From Bacteroidota bacterium (GTDB taxonomy: Bacteria; Bacteroidota; Ignavibacteria; Kryptoniales; JAKASW01): 47,731 nt of DNA. The notes under the pieces were generated by a model, which saw nothing but the letters and a program-made list of their open reading frames with translations, did not search any database and was not told the origin of the DNA. The position numbers and the translations under genes are program-made. The DNA lies in the NCBI GenBank assembly GCA_021789975.1, contig JAJYIT010000009.1, positions 78,557 through 126,287 on the forward strand. The letters are read 5' to 3'. Of this stretch, positions 1 through 9,021 are shown in pieces. Position 1 is the stretch's first letter; the number at the start of each line of letters is the position of its first letter.

Positions 1-443
1 TCTACAAATACAGGATGGATTCAGGCATGGATTGTATCAACAGAGGTGCTACTGGAAAGAAACCAGAGTTTCTGGACGCTCACTAAGAACTCAAAGATCG
101 ATGATGTGATGCAGCAAACTGTACACATTATGTTTGGGAGTGGAACAAAGTGATTGCCGACAGGGATCGCAATTTCCTAACGCGGCGGAGTCCAAACCAA
201 ACGCATGTAAGCTCCTCCATAGGAGTCCTTCGTACAAACAGCAACTTTCAAGTTCAAAACAAGCTCCAATTCCCAAAGAGAAAAATCAATAAGACACGAT
301 CTCTGCACAAATTGAAACTTGGCTATAAGTGCATGGAATTTGTTCGGAGCTTGGTGTTTGTAACTTGTAGCTTTTGCCCTCTTGAAATATCCCTGTTTCA
401 ATGGCACAAATTTGGCTTCTAATAGATTAAGGAGGAAATAGAG
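1..443. other. Region without a supported gene, upstream of sulfatase
   Basis: No convincing gene is seen. Frame 1 stays open from the window edge to a TGA at 151-153 (50 codons), which could be the tail of a gene starting outside the window, but the translation is not recognised. The longer reading frames on both strands lack a good ribosome binding site and resemble nothing familiar. A strong AGGAGG at 430-435 belongs to the sulfatase at 444. I found no clear promoter and no good copy of the ROK operator described elsewhere in the window. Confidence 0.5.
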
Positions 444-2057
444 ATGGCTAAGAACAATTTAACACGCAGACAGGTGATCAAGTCTATCGCAGTTGGCGCA
501 GTCGGAGCTGCAACGCTACCAAGAATGTTGATCGCTGAGACCGGAGCAAAGATTAATTTTCCAAATGTCCTTTCGCGAACGCCGGGGAAGAAGCCGAATT
601 TTCTTTTCATACTTGCCGAAGGGACACCGCTAGGAGCCATCGGTGCCTATGGCAGCTACCGGATGAAGACACCGAATATTGACCGACTCGCGACCGAAGG
701 CATGAAGTTGGAGAACGCATGCGTGACAAATGCCCTATGCTCGCCGAGCAGGGCAACTTTGCTAACCGGTACATATAGCAACGTAAACGGTATGACGGGA
801 AATGCAGGTGTTCCACCGCTCGGATATGACACCGATCTCTTCGACGGATCACAACTGACATTTCCAAAGGTTCTCAGAGACCACGGCTATCAGACTGGGA
901 TTGTAGGCAAATGGCATCTCGGAAGCACGCCGACCGGATTTGATTACTGGAACATCACTTACGAGCCTGCAGGTCCGTACTATGACCACACCTGGTACGA
1001 GAAGCCCGAGAAGAGCGGCGATGAAGAGAAGAATCCGGATTACACAAAGTACGGTATTAAGAAGTTGCACAAGGAGTACGTTACCGACCTCACTACAGAC
1101 CTTGCCATCAAATTCATGAAAAGCGCGCGCGAGCCTTTCTGCCTGATCTTTTCTCCCATCGCCGTCCATGGCCCGTTCGAGCCTCCTGATAAATACAAGC
1201 ACCTCTATGACAACGAAAGGATCGTAGAACCAGGAACGTTCTGGGATGATTACTCGAATCGTTCTGCCGCAGCAAAAGAAGCGCACATGAGAATAGAAGA
1301 CATGGGAAATTTTCAGTTCCCTGATCATGTCGCTGAACACCGCCCTAATGATCTAACGGACAAACAGCGAAAAGAGTGGAATTATCAGACATTCATTAAG
1401 GGCTTCAAAGGCACGATGAAGTCGCTCGACGACAACATCGGCCGTATGATGCATTCCCTTGATGAATCGGGTCTGAGGAATGACACCATAGTTATCTTCA
1501 CGTCTGACCATGGCCTGTTTCTGGGTGAGCACGGCTGGTTTGATAAACGATTCATGTATGAAGAAGCTATCAGGGTTCCTTGGATCATCCGCTATCCCGG
1601 CGAGATCAAAGCAGGAAGTACTGCAGATGCCCTTGCTCTCAATATTGATAACGCGCCGACCCTGCTCGATCTTGCCGGCTTGCCGGTTCCATCAGTGATG
1701 CAAGGCGTGAGTCTCAGGCCCATCTTTGAAGAAAAGACTACGTCCGACTGGCAGACTATGATGTACTATCATTACTATCCTCAGGGGCCGCCACATTTTA
1801 TCCTGCCGCACTACGGCATCCGAACGGATCGATATTCGTTGATAAACTACTACACGATCAATGAGTGGGAGCTCTTTGACAGGAAATACGATCCCGATGA
1901 GATGGACAGCCTCTTTGTGATGGGAGGTTATAAAGTCGACCCCAACTATGAAAAGACAGTGCCTTCGTTGATAGGCGATCTGAAAAAGCTTAGGGAAAAG
2001 TACAAAGACAGCACCGGCTCGAAAGTCAGGTTCTGGCCTACAAGTATGTACGACTGA
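444..2057 (+). CDS. Tat-exported S1-family sulfatase (Cys type)
   Basis: Hydrolyses sulfate esters or sulfamates, probably on a glycan, in the periplasm or at the cell surface. The N-terminus carries a twin-arginine signal (TRRQVIK at residues 7-13, then a hydrophobic stretch). The catalytic signature CSPSR at 99-103 is followed by ATLLTG; Cys99 would be converted to formylglycine. Other conserved parts are GKWHLG (K156, H158), VHGPFEPP (H242) and SDHG (D355, H356) with K368. Its 537 residues fit the family. The usual Asp-Asp/Asp-Gln metal pair after the first strand (LADD) is replaced by LAEG (E59, G60), so the N-terminal half of the calcium site is altered. The start follows AGGAGG by 8 bases. 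The maturase gene begins 17 bases downstream, so the two form an operon. The exact substrate is unknown. Confidence 0.93.
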   Translation: MAKNNLTRRQVIKSIAVGAVGAATLPRMLIAETGAKINFPNVLSRTPGKKPNFLFILAEGTPLGAIGAYGSYRMKTPNIDRLATEGMKLENACVTNALCSPSRATLLTGTYSNVNGMTGNAGVPPLGYDTDLFDGSQLTFPKVLRDHGYQTGIVGKWHLGSTPTGFDYWNITYEPAGPYYDHTWYEKPEKSGDEEKNPDYTKYGIKKLHKEYVTDLTTDLAIKFMKSAREPFCLIFSPIAVHGPFEPPDKYKHLYDNERIVEPGTFWDDYSNRSAAAKEAHMRIEDMGNFQFPDHVAEHRPNDLTDKQRKEWNYQTFIKGFKGTMKSLDDNIGRMMHSLDESGLRNDTIVIFTSDHGLFLGEHGWFDKRFMYEEAIRVPWIIRYPGEIKAGSTADALALNIDNAPTLLDLAGLPVPSVMQGVSLRPIFEEKTTSDWQTMMYYHYYPQGPPHFILPHYGIRTDRYSLINYYTINEWELFDRKYDPDEMDSLFVMGGYKVDPNYEKTVPSLIGDLKKLREKYKDSTGSKVRFWPTSMYD

Positions 2058-2074
2058 GCCTGTGAGGTGACGTC

Positions 2075-3433
2075 ATGCCGTATTCTGAGTTATTCCATAT
2101 CATGGTTAAGCCAATCGGACCGCTTTGCAATCTTGACTGCGAGTATTGTTTCTATCTTGAAAAAGAAAAGCTATATCCCGGCACCAAGAATTGGGGAATG
2201 TCAGACGAGGTATTGGAAAAGTACATCCAGGACTATCTCCAAGCCCAGGGAGGCTCTGAGGTCACTTTCGCGTGGCAAGGCGGCGAACCGACGCTGCTCG
2301 GAATTGATTTCTTTCTGAAAGCGGTTGAGATGGAAAGAAAATATGCGGAGAGTAGAAAGATAAAGAACACGTTACAGACAAACGGAGTGTTGCTGAACGA
2401 CGAGTGGTGCAAGTTCCTTTCTGAAAACGATTTTCTTGTGGGTCTTTCGATCGACGGTCCACGGGAAATACACGACAAGTATAGGGTGTTCAAAGGAGGG
2501 CAGCCTTCCTTTGACAAGGTGATGGCAGGGGTGAAGTGCCTCGTCAGTTACGGAGTGGAATTCAACACACTTACCTGTATCGAGCGTGATAACTCCTGCA
2601 AACCACTCGAGGTTTACGAATTCCTGAAATCCATCGGGAGCAGGTTCATGCAATTTATCCCCATCGTCGAAAAGCAAAGCACCGTCGTGGGGGAAGATAG
2701 CCGTGAAGATTCGCTTCTACATTTGGATAGCTCGGCAGTGACCGACTGGTCGGTAGAACCACTTCAGTACGGAAGATTCTTGACCAGCATTTTTGACGAG
2801 TGGGTGCGGCATGACGTTGGAAAATATTATATCCAGGTATTCGATGTGGCGTTGCAGATGTGGTACGGCCAGCCTTCTAGTCTCTGCATTTTTAGAGAAA
2901 CATGCGGTTCTGCACTTGCGTTGGAGCACAACGGTGACGTCTACTCGTGCGACCATTTTGTGACCCCCGAGAATATGCTGGGGAACATCATGGAGCAGTC
3001 GATGGGAAAGCTCGTCGGATCTGAAAAGCAGAGGGAGTTTGGACGCGACAAACGGTCGCCCCTCCCTAGTTATTGTCTTCGATGCAATGTTCGTTTTGCA
3101 TGCAATGGCGAGTGCCCTAAGAATAGGTTCATTCAAACTCCCGACGGCGAAGAGGGACTCAATTATCTTTGTGAAGGATACAAGCATTTCTTCAACCACA
3201 TCGATCCGTACATGAGATTCATGGCAAGCGAACTGGCCGAACAGCGTGCGCCTGCAAACGTAATGCAATGGATCATGGAAAAAGATGAAGGATTCCCTGG
3301 CTCGAAAAGAGGAAGGAACGATCCATGTCCTTGCGGAAGCGGATTGAAATTCAAGAACTGTTGTCAGAAAAATGGCCCGTCGGTGTTTTCGAAAAGTGGC
3401 AGATCGCGGGCATTGCCGGATCACAACAGTTGA
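2075..3433 (+). CDS. Anaerobic sulfatase-maturating enzyme (radical SAM, SPASM) with C-terminal SEC-C motif
   Basis: Converts the active-site Cys of the upstream sulfatase to formylglycine without oxygen, in the cytoplasm before export. The radical-SAM motif CNLDCEYC gives C18, C22 and C25 for the [4Fe-4S]-SAM cluster. SIDGP at 125-129 matches the conserved Asp region of the family. The SPASM cysteines are C271, C277, C292, C334, C337, C343, C347 and C366. After the usual end of the family there is a SEC-C type zinc motif, NDPCPCGSGLKFKNCC (C418, C420, C429, C430), and a short basic tail. The start follows GAGGTGA. Pairing with a Cys-type sulfatase supports the assignment and indicates an anaerobic life style. 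Confidence 0.93.
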   Translation: MPYSELFHIMVKPIGPLCNLDCEYCFYLEKEKLYPGTKNWGMSDEVLEKYIQDYLQAQGGSEVTFAWQGGEPTLLGIDFFLKAVEMERKYAESRKIKNTLQTNGVLLNDEWCKFLSENDFLVGLSIDGPREIHDKYRVFKGGQPSFDKVMAGVKCLVSYGVEFNTLTCIERDNSCKPLEVYEFLKSIGSRFMQFIPIVEKQSTVVGEDSREDSLLHLDSSAVTDWSVEPLQYGRFLTSIFDEWVRHDVGKYYIQVFDVALQMWYGQPSSLCIFRETCGSALALEHNGDVYSCDHFVTPENMLGNIMEQSMGKLVGSEKQREFGRDKRSPLPSYCLRCNVRFACNGECPKNRFIQTPDGEEGLNYLCEGYKHFFNHIDPYMRFMASELAEQRAPANVMQWIMEKDEGFPGSKRGRNDPCPCGSGLKFKNCCQKNGPSVFSKSGRSRALPDHNS

Positions 3434-3525
3434 GTGTAGGTTGGCAGAATGTCTATTTGAATTGTGACTCCCCCTGAGCACAAAACACGGCGTACTACAA
3501 TTAAGGATTAAAAAGTCGTTGGAGA

Positions 3526-3642
3526 ATGACATTCAAGAAGACATGGCGTCCCACCGAGAAAAGGTTTGGAGGTCATCGGACAATTATAGAGATCGCTTTG
3601 GAAGAGGACAACTCAGTTAAGCATCAAGTCCTGGCCGTCTGA
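3526..3642 (+). CDS. Possible small ORF, 38 residues, unknown
   Basis: ATG at 3526 is preceded by GGAG at 3521-3524, only one base before the start codon, which is closer than usual. The product is short, polar and basic at its N-terminus (TWRPTEKRFGGHR) and resembles nothing I can name. It could be a relic of a longer gene or chance. Little supports it beyond start, weak ribosome binding site and stop. Confidence 0.12.
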   Translation: MTFKKTWRPTEKRFGGHRTIIEIALEEDNSVKHQVLAV

Positions 3643-3721
3643 GTTGACCATCCACACTTACTCTTCCGTCTTCTTCATGGACGAGATCAATGAACCACTG
3701 AAACCAGCTCAAATCCAGCCC

Positions 3722-3773
3722 TTGACAAAGGAAATCATGTCAGTTATATTCGTTTGTTGACCGAACGAACCAA
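3722..3773 (+). promoter_or_regulatory. Promoter and ROK-type operator 1 (receptor operon)
   Basis: TTGACA (3722-3727) and TATATT (3745-3750) are separated by exactly 17 bases. A 25-base imperfect palindrome at 3749-3773 overlaps the -10 end and expected start site. Its arms are TTCGTTTGTT and AACGAACCAA around a 5-base centre, with 8 of 10 pairs complementary. The centre and right arm match the site at 31112-31136 almost base for base. The layout resembles XylR-type ROK operators (recalled form TTAGTTTGTT-N5-AACAAACTAA), so repression by the ROK protein at 34118 is inferred. Confidence 0.75.
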
Positions 3774-4178
3774 CCAAAAAGGAAGCGACATCACGGTGAA
3801 CTTCCACCGGCAGAAAACAAATCTCGAAGCTCCACATGCAAACAAGTTCGGCGGTACATCTTTGAGGGACCGTACGGTCCAAGACCCTCTCTCATGGTTC
3901 ACCATCGAGATTGTCTCTAAGAAATCATGCCCTGCCGAAATGCTCTCTCTTCCAGTTGGCGCGAACGAACTGCAAAGTGAAATTAACGATGGCGTACCAT
4001 CTTAGTCTCAACCCTTTCATCTAAATGAGGACCTTCTGTTTGATTGTGACTTGTTACTTGTTTTCCTCCCTTCTATTGAAGAAGTCAAGTCTTGCTTTAC
4101 GATTTAAACCAATGCCGGTTCTATAGTCGAAAAGAATTCCGACACGACAGCCCGGCTCAAACTGAAGAGGAAATACGA

Positions 4179-7097
4179 ATGATCAAAAGACTACCATCTA
4201 CAATGAAAGCGTTGTCCGTAATGATCTTATGCTTTGCAAGCGGAGTACTCGCAGCAAGCTCAAGCATCGAAGGTTCGGTAAAAGATGCTCAGACTGGTCA
4301 TCCGCTTCCGGCGGCGACCGTGTTCTTGAAAGGCACCAGTTTTGGCGCGTCGACTGATCTGAACGGCAGATATGAAATCAGAGATGTGCCGCCTGGCACA
4401 TATACATTTCGGGTCAGTTACGTCGGCTACAAGACAAGGGAAATCCGGGTTACCCTCGCCGAAGGAGAAAAAGCGAGACGAGAATTCAAGCTGGAGCCGG
4501 TCGGTGTGCAGGGGAAGAACGTTCTTGTAACTGCACAGGCCAGCGGTCAGGCACAGGCCATCAACCAGGAGCTGTCATCAGACAACATCATAAGCGCAGT
4601 ATCGGCGGCGAAGATACGCCAGCTGCCGGACGAGAATGCGGCCGAGTCTGTTGGGAGATTGCCTGGAGTATTTGTGTTGAGGAGTGGAGGGGAAGGATAC
4701 GCAGTGGTGATCCGCGGAATGGCGCCTCAGTATAACGAAGTTACGATAAACGGAATCGAGATGGGATCATCGAACCCAAGTAATCGTAGCACTAACCTGA
4801 GCATGGTATCGTCGAACATGCTTGAAGGGATACAGGTGTCAAAGACGGTTACGCCCGATATGGATGCGAACGTGATAGGTGGAGTTGTGAACTTCGATAT
4901 GAGAGAAGCACAGGTAAAGAAGCCAGGTGTGCCGGAGTTTAGTTTCCTTGCGCAGGGAGGATACAATAATCTTTCTGATGCTTACAACAGATACAACAAC
5001 TACAAATATGTGGGGAGTGTCGAGGACAGGTTGTTCAACGACAAACTTGGCGTGTTCGCGCAGGTGGATATCGAGAGGCTGAACCTTACTTCCAACGAGT
5101 TGGGAAGTTCCTACACGTACTTCGGCAACAGCCTGTCCCAGTACGTGATATCAGGAGTAACACTTTTCGATATACCGCGGGACAAGAGACTTTACAATGG
5201 TGCACTCGATCTGGATTATGAATATTCAGGAGGGTCGATCAAGCTGATGAACTTTCTGAGTACTGGGACAACCAGTTCGCAGCAGCGATCGCAGTCGTTC
5301 AGCGTCAGCGGAAACATGCTTTACTACGGGTTGTCGGGGGCAAGCACTATATTGAACACGATTTCAGATGTGCTGGACTTCAAGCAGAAACTTCCTGTTT
5401 TCGAGATGGACGTAAGGCTGGGCCACACTTACTCAGAGACCAAATCACCCAACAACTGGGACGTCCAGTTTTCACAGACTTCTGCAAATCTCAGCCAGTT
5501 GAGTAGCATGTTGAATATCGCCCCGCAGGCGGTTGTGAACGCGGCAAACCGGGACCTTTCTGCTACATATCTCTACTATCTTGACAACACGAGCAGCTTC
5601 TCGCGGTCGCGTGCATTGACGGCGGCACTCGATTTAAAGACCAATATCAATTTCTCTGATGCGGTGTCCGCGGTGATAAAGTTCGGAGGCGAAACCAGAT
5701 ACACGACGCGGTCATATCTATTCAATGAGTATGACACGGCTCAACTCCTGAATTCAGGGAGTGCGCTGTCTCTCGACAACATGATTACTTCGTACTTCTC
5801 TCTGCCGACAGGGAATTTTCAAATTCCCATAACTGATTTTCTGGATCCGAACTATAGTTATGGCAAGTTTCTAAACGGTGATTATACGATGAGTGCACCG
5901 ATAAGTTTCGGGATGATGTCAGAACTTGCGGGGTATCTGCAGGGGAATGCGCAATATATCGATTCAACGATCGGTCCAAGCAATTACGGTCACGACAACT
6001 ATGCTTCGACGATACCGAGCTACTCGGGGCATGAGAATCCGAATGCCGCTTACGCGATGGCGACTGTGAAAGTTGGTTCTCAGGCTACGGTGATCGGTGG
6101 AGTGAGGTTTCAGACGTTCCAGTCATCGTATACTGGAGTTGCAGGCGTGACGAGTCCCGAATCGTATTACGTATACAACCACTACGACACAACCATTACC
6201 CGGTATCACGGCTATTGGTTGCCGGACATCACTCTACGATACGATCCTGTATCGTGGTCTGACATTAGGCTTTCCTACACAAACACATTGTCCTATCCGA
6301 GTTTTTCCAATTACGTGCCCAGAATAGACCTATCGGGGATAACGGTCGGGTGGAACAACAACGGGCTTGTACCGGCGCATTCGATGAACTACGATGCGGC
6401 TGTCTCCATTTACAATAACACGATAGGACTTTTCACGGCAGATGTATTTCTCAAGAAGATTCGGAACATGGTGTACTCATGGACGTTCTTCCTGAAGGGA
6501 CAGGATGCGCTGACATACCTGCCGCTGAACCTGGCGAATTACAATCCTAATGCGACTTATCAGATATCTACGACTGAGAACAATCCATACCTGAACACTG
6601 TATATGGAGTGGAGCTCGACTGGCAGACTCACTTCTGGTATCTGCCGGGAATATTGTCTGGATTGGTGCTTGACCTGAACTATACGCACACGAAATCCCA
6701 AGCGAAGTATCCATATGTGCTGTCGGTATCAAACGGACGAACACTGAAATACGTCGACACATCGTTTACGGATCGGCTTGTGGATCAGCCTGACAACATA
6801 TTCAACCTTTCACTTGGGTATGACTACCGCGGATTTTCGGTAAGGGTAGCGATGGTATATCAGGCAGGGATATTCACGGGAGCGAGTCAGTGGCCACAGC
6901 TAAGGGGGTACACAGCAGCATACAGACGTTGGGATGTCGCGGCCAGGCAGGAACTGCCGTGGCAAGGTCTTGAAGTATACGCCGATCTGAATAACATCAA
7001 CGCAGCGAACGACGTGCAGATAATACAAGCTGGAGTCCCAACGGCGATAGAGGACTACGGTTTCACAGCTGACATGGGAGTCCGTTGGAGATTATGA
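4179..7097 (+). CDS. TonB-dependent receptor with N-terminal carboxypeptidase-D-like domain
   Basis: Outer-membrane channel for TonB-driven uptake of a ligand, here probably a glycan fragment. The start at 4179 is chosen because AGAGGAAA precedes it and a normal signal peptide follows (basic, then a hydrophobic stretch ending VLAAS). Residues about 28-105 form a carboxypeptidase-D regulatory-like beta-sandwich (GTSFGASTDLNGRYEI, PPGTYTFRVSYVGY). The plug domain follows (about 130-250; QLPDENAAESVGRLPGV, VVIRGMAPQYNEVTINGIE), including a KTVTPDMDANVIGGVVNFD segment like that of the TonB-Xanth-Caul receptor group. The rest is a beta-barrel ending on aromatic/basic residues. No SusD lipoprotein follows, so this is not a classical SusCD pair. 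It is the first gene after operator 1, with the two beta-helix genes 46 bases downstream. Confidence 0.92.
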   Translation: MIKRLPSTMKALSVMILCFASGVLAASSSIEGSVKDAQTGHPLPAATVFLKGTSFGASTDLNGRYEIRDVPPGTYTFRVSYVGYKTREIRVTLAEGEKARREFKLEPVGVQGKNVLVTAQASGQAQAINQELSSDNIISAVSAAKIRQLPDENAAESVGRLPGVFVLRSGGEGYAVVIRGMAPQYNEVTINGIEMGSSNPSNRSTNLSMVSSNMLEGIQVSKTVTPDMDANVIGGVVNFDMREAQVKKPGVPEFSFLAQGGYNNLSDAYNRYNNYKYVGSVEDRLFNDKLGVFAQVDIERLNLTSNELGSSYTYFGNSLSQYVISGVTLFDIPRDKRLYNGALDLDYEYSGGSIKLMNFLSTGTTSSQQRSQSFSVSGNMLYYGLSGASTILNTISDVLDFKQKLPVFEMDVRLGHTYSETKSPNNWDVQFSQTSANLSQLSSMLNIAPQAVVNAANRDLSATYLYYLDNTSSFSRSRALTAALDLKTNINFSDAVSAVIKFGGETRYTTRSYLFNEYDTAQLLNSGSALSLDNMITSYFSLPTGNFQIPITDFLDPNYSYGKFLNGDYTMSAPISFGMMSELAGYLQGNAQYIDSTIGPSNYGHDNYASTIPSYSGHENPNAAYAMATVKVGSQATVIGGVRFQTFQSSYTGVAGVTSPESYYVYNHYDTTITRYHGYWLPDITLRYDPVSWSDIRLSYTNTLSYPSFSNYVPRIDLSGITVGWNNNGLVPAHSMNYDAAVSIYNNTIGLFTADVFLKKIRNMVYSWTFFLKGQDALTYLPLNLANYNPNATYQISTTENNPYLNTVYGVELDWQTHFWYLPGILSGLVLDLNYTHTKSQAKYPYVLSVSNGRTLKYVDTSFTDRLVDQPDNIFNLSLGYDYRGFSVRVAMVYQAGIFTGASQWPQLRGYTAAYRRWDVAARQELPWQGLEVYADLNNINAANDVQIIQAGVPTAIEDYGFTADMGVRWRL

Positions 7098-7143
7098 GAT
7101 ACTCATTTCAACTAACCACACCTTTGAGAAAAGGAGAAATATC

Positions 7144-8877
7144 ATGAAAAAACTACTAGCCGAGATGGCAGTAATAGCTTTGGTCGTCTTTTTCGGTCTA
7201 TCGAAGGAGACATTTGCAGCCGGTGGCGATACCCTAGTCGTTTACGCGAGTGGCCCATATCTCGATCAGGTCATTAACAGCGACACGACTTTGACAGGTC
7301 AACAGGCTCACAGTGTGTATGAGTTCGTTTCACTGGACACGACCTATGTGTTCCTGGGTGAGATTTCGCCCAGGTCCAACGTAACGTTCCTGGGAGTATT
7401 GGGCTCTGATGGGCGGCCGCCCTGCATTCAACCGGGTGTCCTGAATGACGGCTCCATACCACGAATACTATTCAACCTTAACAGGAGAGGTATAAGAGCA
7501 ACATTTGAAAATCTCTACTTCGAGGATTTGTCCACAAATAGTTCTCACGCCTCGGGTAGCCGAGATGTCCTTGTCTCAGGTGATTCCGTGAAGCTTTACA
7601 TGAACAACGTCATCTCTGACGGCAATACCGGCACTGTCGTCGGCTACACTGGCAACTGGGATGATTTCTACATAACGAATTGTGATTTCAGGAACGGAGT
7701 TAACCCGCCGACATGGACAGATACGGAGATACTTGCCCCATTGTGGCCAGCGGTACCTGCAGTCGATTCTATTGTTATGAAGTACAATACTCTTTTCTGT
7801 GATAACGCCTATGCGGTTGTGGCAAAACCCCCGACAAAGTATATCGATTTTTCTCATAACAGCGTAGTTTTCTCATTCCTGCAGCCTTTCTTTATCTTCT
7901 CTGCCTTACATGCAAAGATCGATAACAATATTTTCTACGGCGCGTTCGTCGGTGGCGAATTGAAATCGGAATACCCCTGGTGGGATGAAGAATTCTCGCC
8001 TGCCCCTCCTTCACTAATAGACTTCGATACCATGAATGTTGCCACTGACAAAGTGTTTGATCCGGGTGATTCCACTCAGGCAAACTGGAGAATGCTGGCA
8101 GAGGCAAAGAGAACGGTCGAAGTTGCGAACAATGACTTTTATCAGCCCCAGGCGATCACGAATTTCTGGACGGCATGGAACGACACAGCGAAGGGCGGTG
8201 ATTCCCTTTACACGCCACCATGGATGAACGCCCGCACCGAGCACATGTTCAATGACCCGACAGACTGGCCGGGATTCAAGCAGTCGGGAAATATGATCGG
8301 CGAAGATCCTGGTTATGGAGCGTCGTTTGCGAACGTACTCACGGGCGGTGGTGCATACGGTACTGGTCTGTTGCCGTACTTCACTATGATCAGAACGTCC
8401 CAGTCGCCGACTATCCCGTGGGGATATCAGATTGCCTCAATTCCTAGTACCAGCACGAACTGGATCCCGACCTGGCCGCTACCTGAGGCCGCAGACATGC
8501 AGTACACAAATGCATCAGTTAAGAATGGAAGTTCGGACGGCAAACCTCTTGGCGACCCTTACTGGTTCAACGGACTTACAGGGATCGCAAAGCAGCCCAC
8601 GACTGTTCCGGAAAGGTTCCACTTAAACAACAATTATCCGAACCCATTCAACCCATCGACTGACATCAGCTTCACGGTTGCCCGGAATGGTCCGACAAGT
8701 CTGAAGATCTACAATGTTCTGGGTCAGGAAGTTTTGACGGTGTACCAGGGTAACGCTGTGGCACATCAGAATTATACCTTCAACGTCAGAATGGACAATT
8801 TTGCCAGTGGAGTGTACTTCTACGCGCTCCAGCAAGGGTCTAACGCGATGACGAAGAAGATGCTTTTGCTCAAATAA
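7144..8877 (+). CDS. Secreted right-handed beta-helix protein with T9SS sorting domain (paralogue A)
   Basis: Unknown activity; probably binds or cleaves a polysaccharide at the cell surface. It starts after AAGGAG with a signal peptide ending about TFAAG. The body has repeated short strands with N-rich turns (ATFENLYFEDLS, VKLYMNNVISD, FYITNCDFRNG, IDFSHNSVVF, AKIDNNIFYG), typical of pectate-lyase-like beta-helices. The C-terminal ~80 residues are a T9SS type A sorting domain (NNYPNPFNPSTDISF, LKIYNVLGQEV, SGVYFYALQQG, KKMLLLK). It closely resembles the next gene along its whole length, so the pair arose by tandem duplication. It lies 46 bases after the receptor and probably shares its operon. 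No catalytic residues can be assigned. Confidence 0.82.
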   Translation: MKKLLAEMAVIALVVFFGLSKETFAAGGDTLVVYASGPYLDQVINSDTTLTGQQAHSVYEFVSLDTTYVFLGEISPRSNVTFLGVLGSDGRPPCIQPGVLNDGSIPRILFNLNRRGIRATFENLYFEDLSTNSSHASGSRDVLVSGDSVKLYMNNVISDGNTGTVVGYTGNWDDFYITNCDFRNGVNPPTWTDTEILAPLWPAVPAVDSIVMKYNTLFCDNAYAVVAKPPTKYIDFSHNSVVFSFLQPFFIFSALHAKIDNNIFYGAFVGGELKSEYPWWDEEFSPAPPSLIDFDTMNVATDKVFDPGDSTQANWRMLAEAKRTVEVANNDFYQPQAITNFWTAWNDTAKGGDSLYTPPWMNARTEHMFNDPTDWPGFKQSGNMIGEDPGYGASFANVLTGGGAYGTGLLPYFTMIRTSQSPTIPWGYQIASIPSTSTNWIPTWPLPEAADMQYTNASVKNGSSDGKPLGDPYWFNGLTGIAKQPTTVPERFHLNNNYPNPFNPSTDISFTVARNGPTSLKIYNVLGQEVLTVYQGNAVAHQNYTFNVRMDNFASGVYFYALQQGSNAMTKKMLLLK

Positions 8878-8909
8878 TAAAAGAAGGCTTTATGTCACTT
8901 GTCGTCATT

Positions 8910-8983
8910 CAGTTGTCATTCGTAGTTGTTCGTCGTCGCGGCCCATTTACGCGCGAGAATCATTGACTATTGAATGACAATTG
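8910..8983. repeat. 12-bp inverted repeat between the two beta-helix genes
   Basis: CAGTTGTCATTC at 8910-8921 and GAATGACAATTG at 8972-8983 are complementary at 11 of 12 positions, separated by 50 bases. The spacer contains CG-rich CGTCGTCGCGG and GCGCG. No T-run follows, so an ordinary terminator is unlikely. It could be an mRNA processing or stabilising structure between the duplicated genes, or chance. Confidence 0.35.
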
Positions 8984-9021
8984 GGTGACCCCGAGTGGCA
9001 GCAACTGAAAGGAGAAACACA

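Larger units (their letters stand above)
3434..4178 (+). other. 745-base intergenic leader upstream of TonB-dependent receptor
   Basis: This gap separates the sulfatase operon from the receptor operon. It holds a sigma70-like promoter and ROK-type operator near 3722-3773 (annotated separately). That leaves a 5' leader of about 420 bases before the receptor start at 4179. An open frame at 3754-4005 begins inside the operator, upstream of the expected transcript start, and is rejected. A 38-codon frame at 3526-3642 with a GGAG before its ATG is possible but unrecognised. I see no known riboswitch or small RNA in the leader. Confidence 0.6.

Noticed and set aside
129-153. Possible extra ROK operator (GTTTG ... 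GGAACAAAG)
   Set aside because: Only about 11 of 19 core positions match operator 1, the palindrome is poor and no -35/-10 pair precedes it.
150-422. 90-codon open frame before the sulfatase
   Set aside because: No ribosome binding site, no recognisable motif and an unusual composition; most likely chance.
3754-4005. 83-codon open frame downstream of operator 1
   Set aside because: It begins inside the operator, before the expected transcript start, lacks a ribosome binding site and its product is unrecognised.
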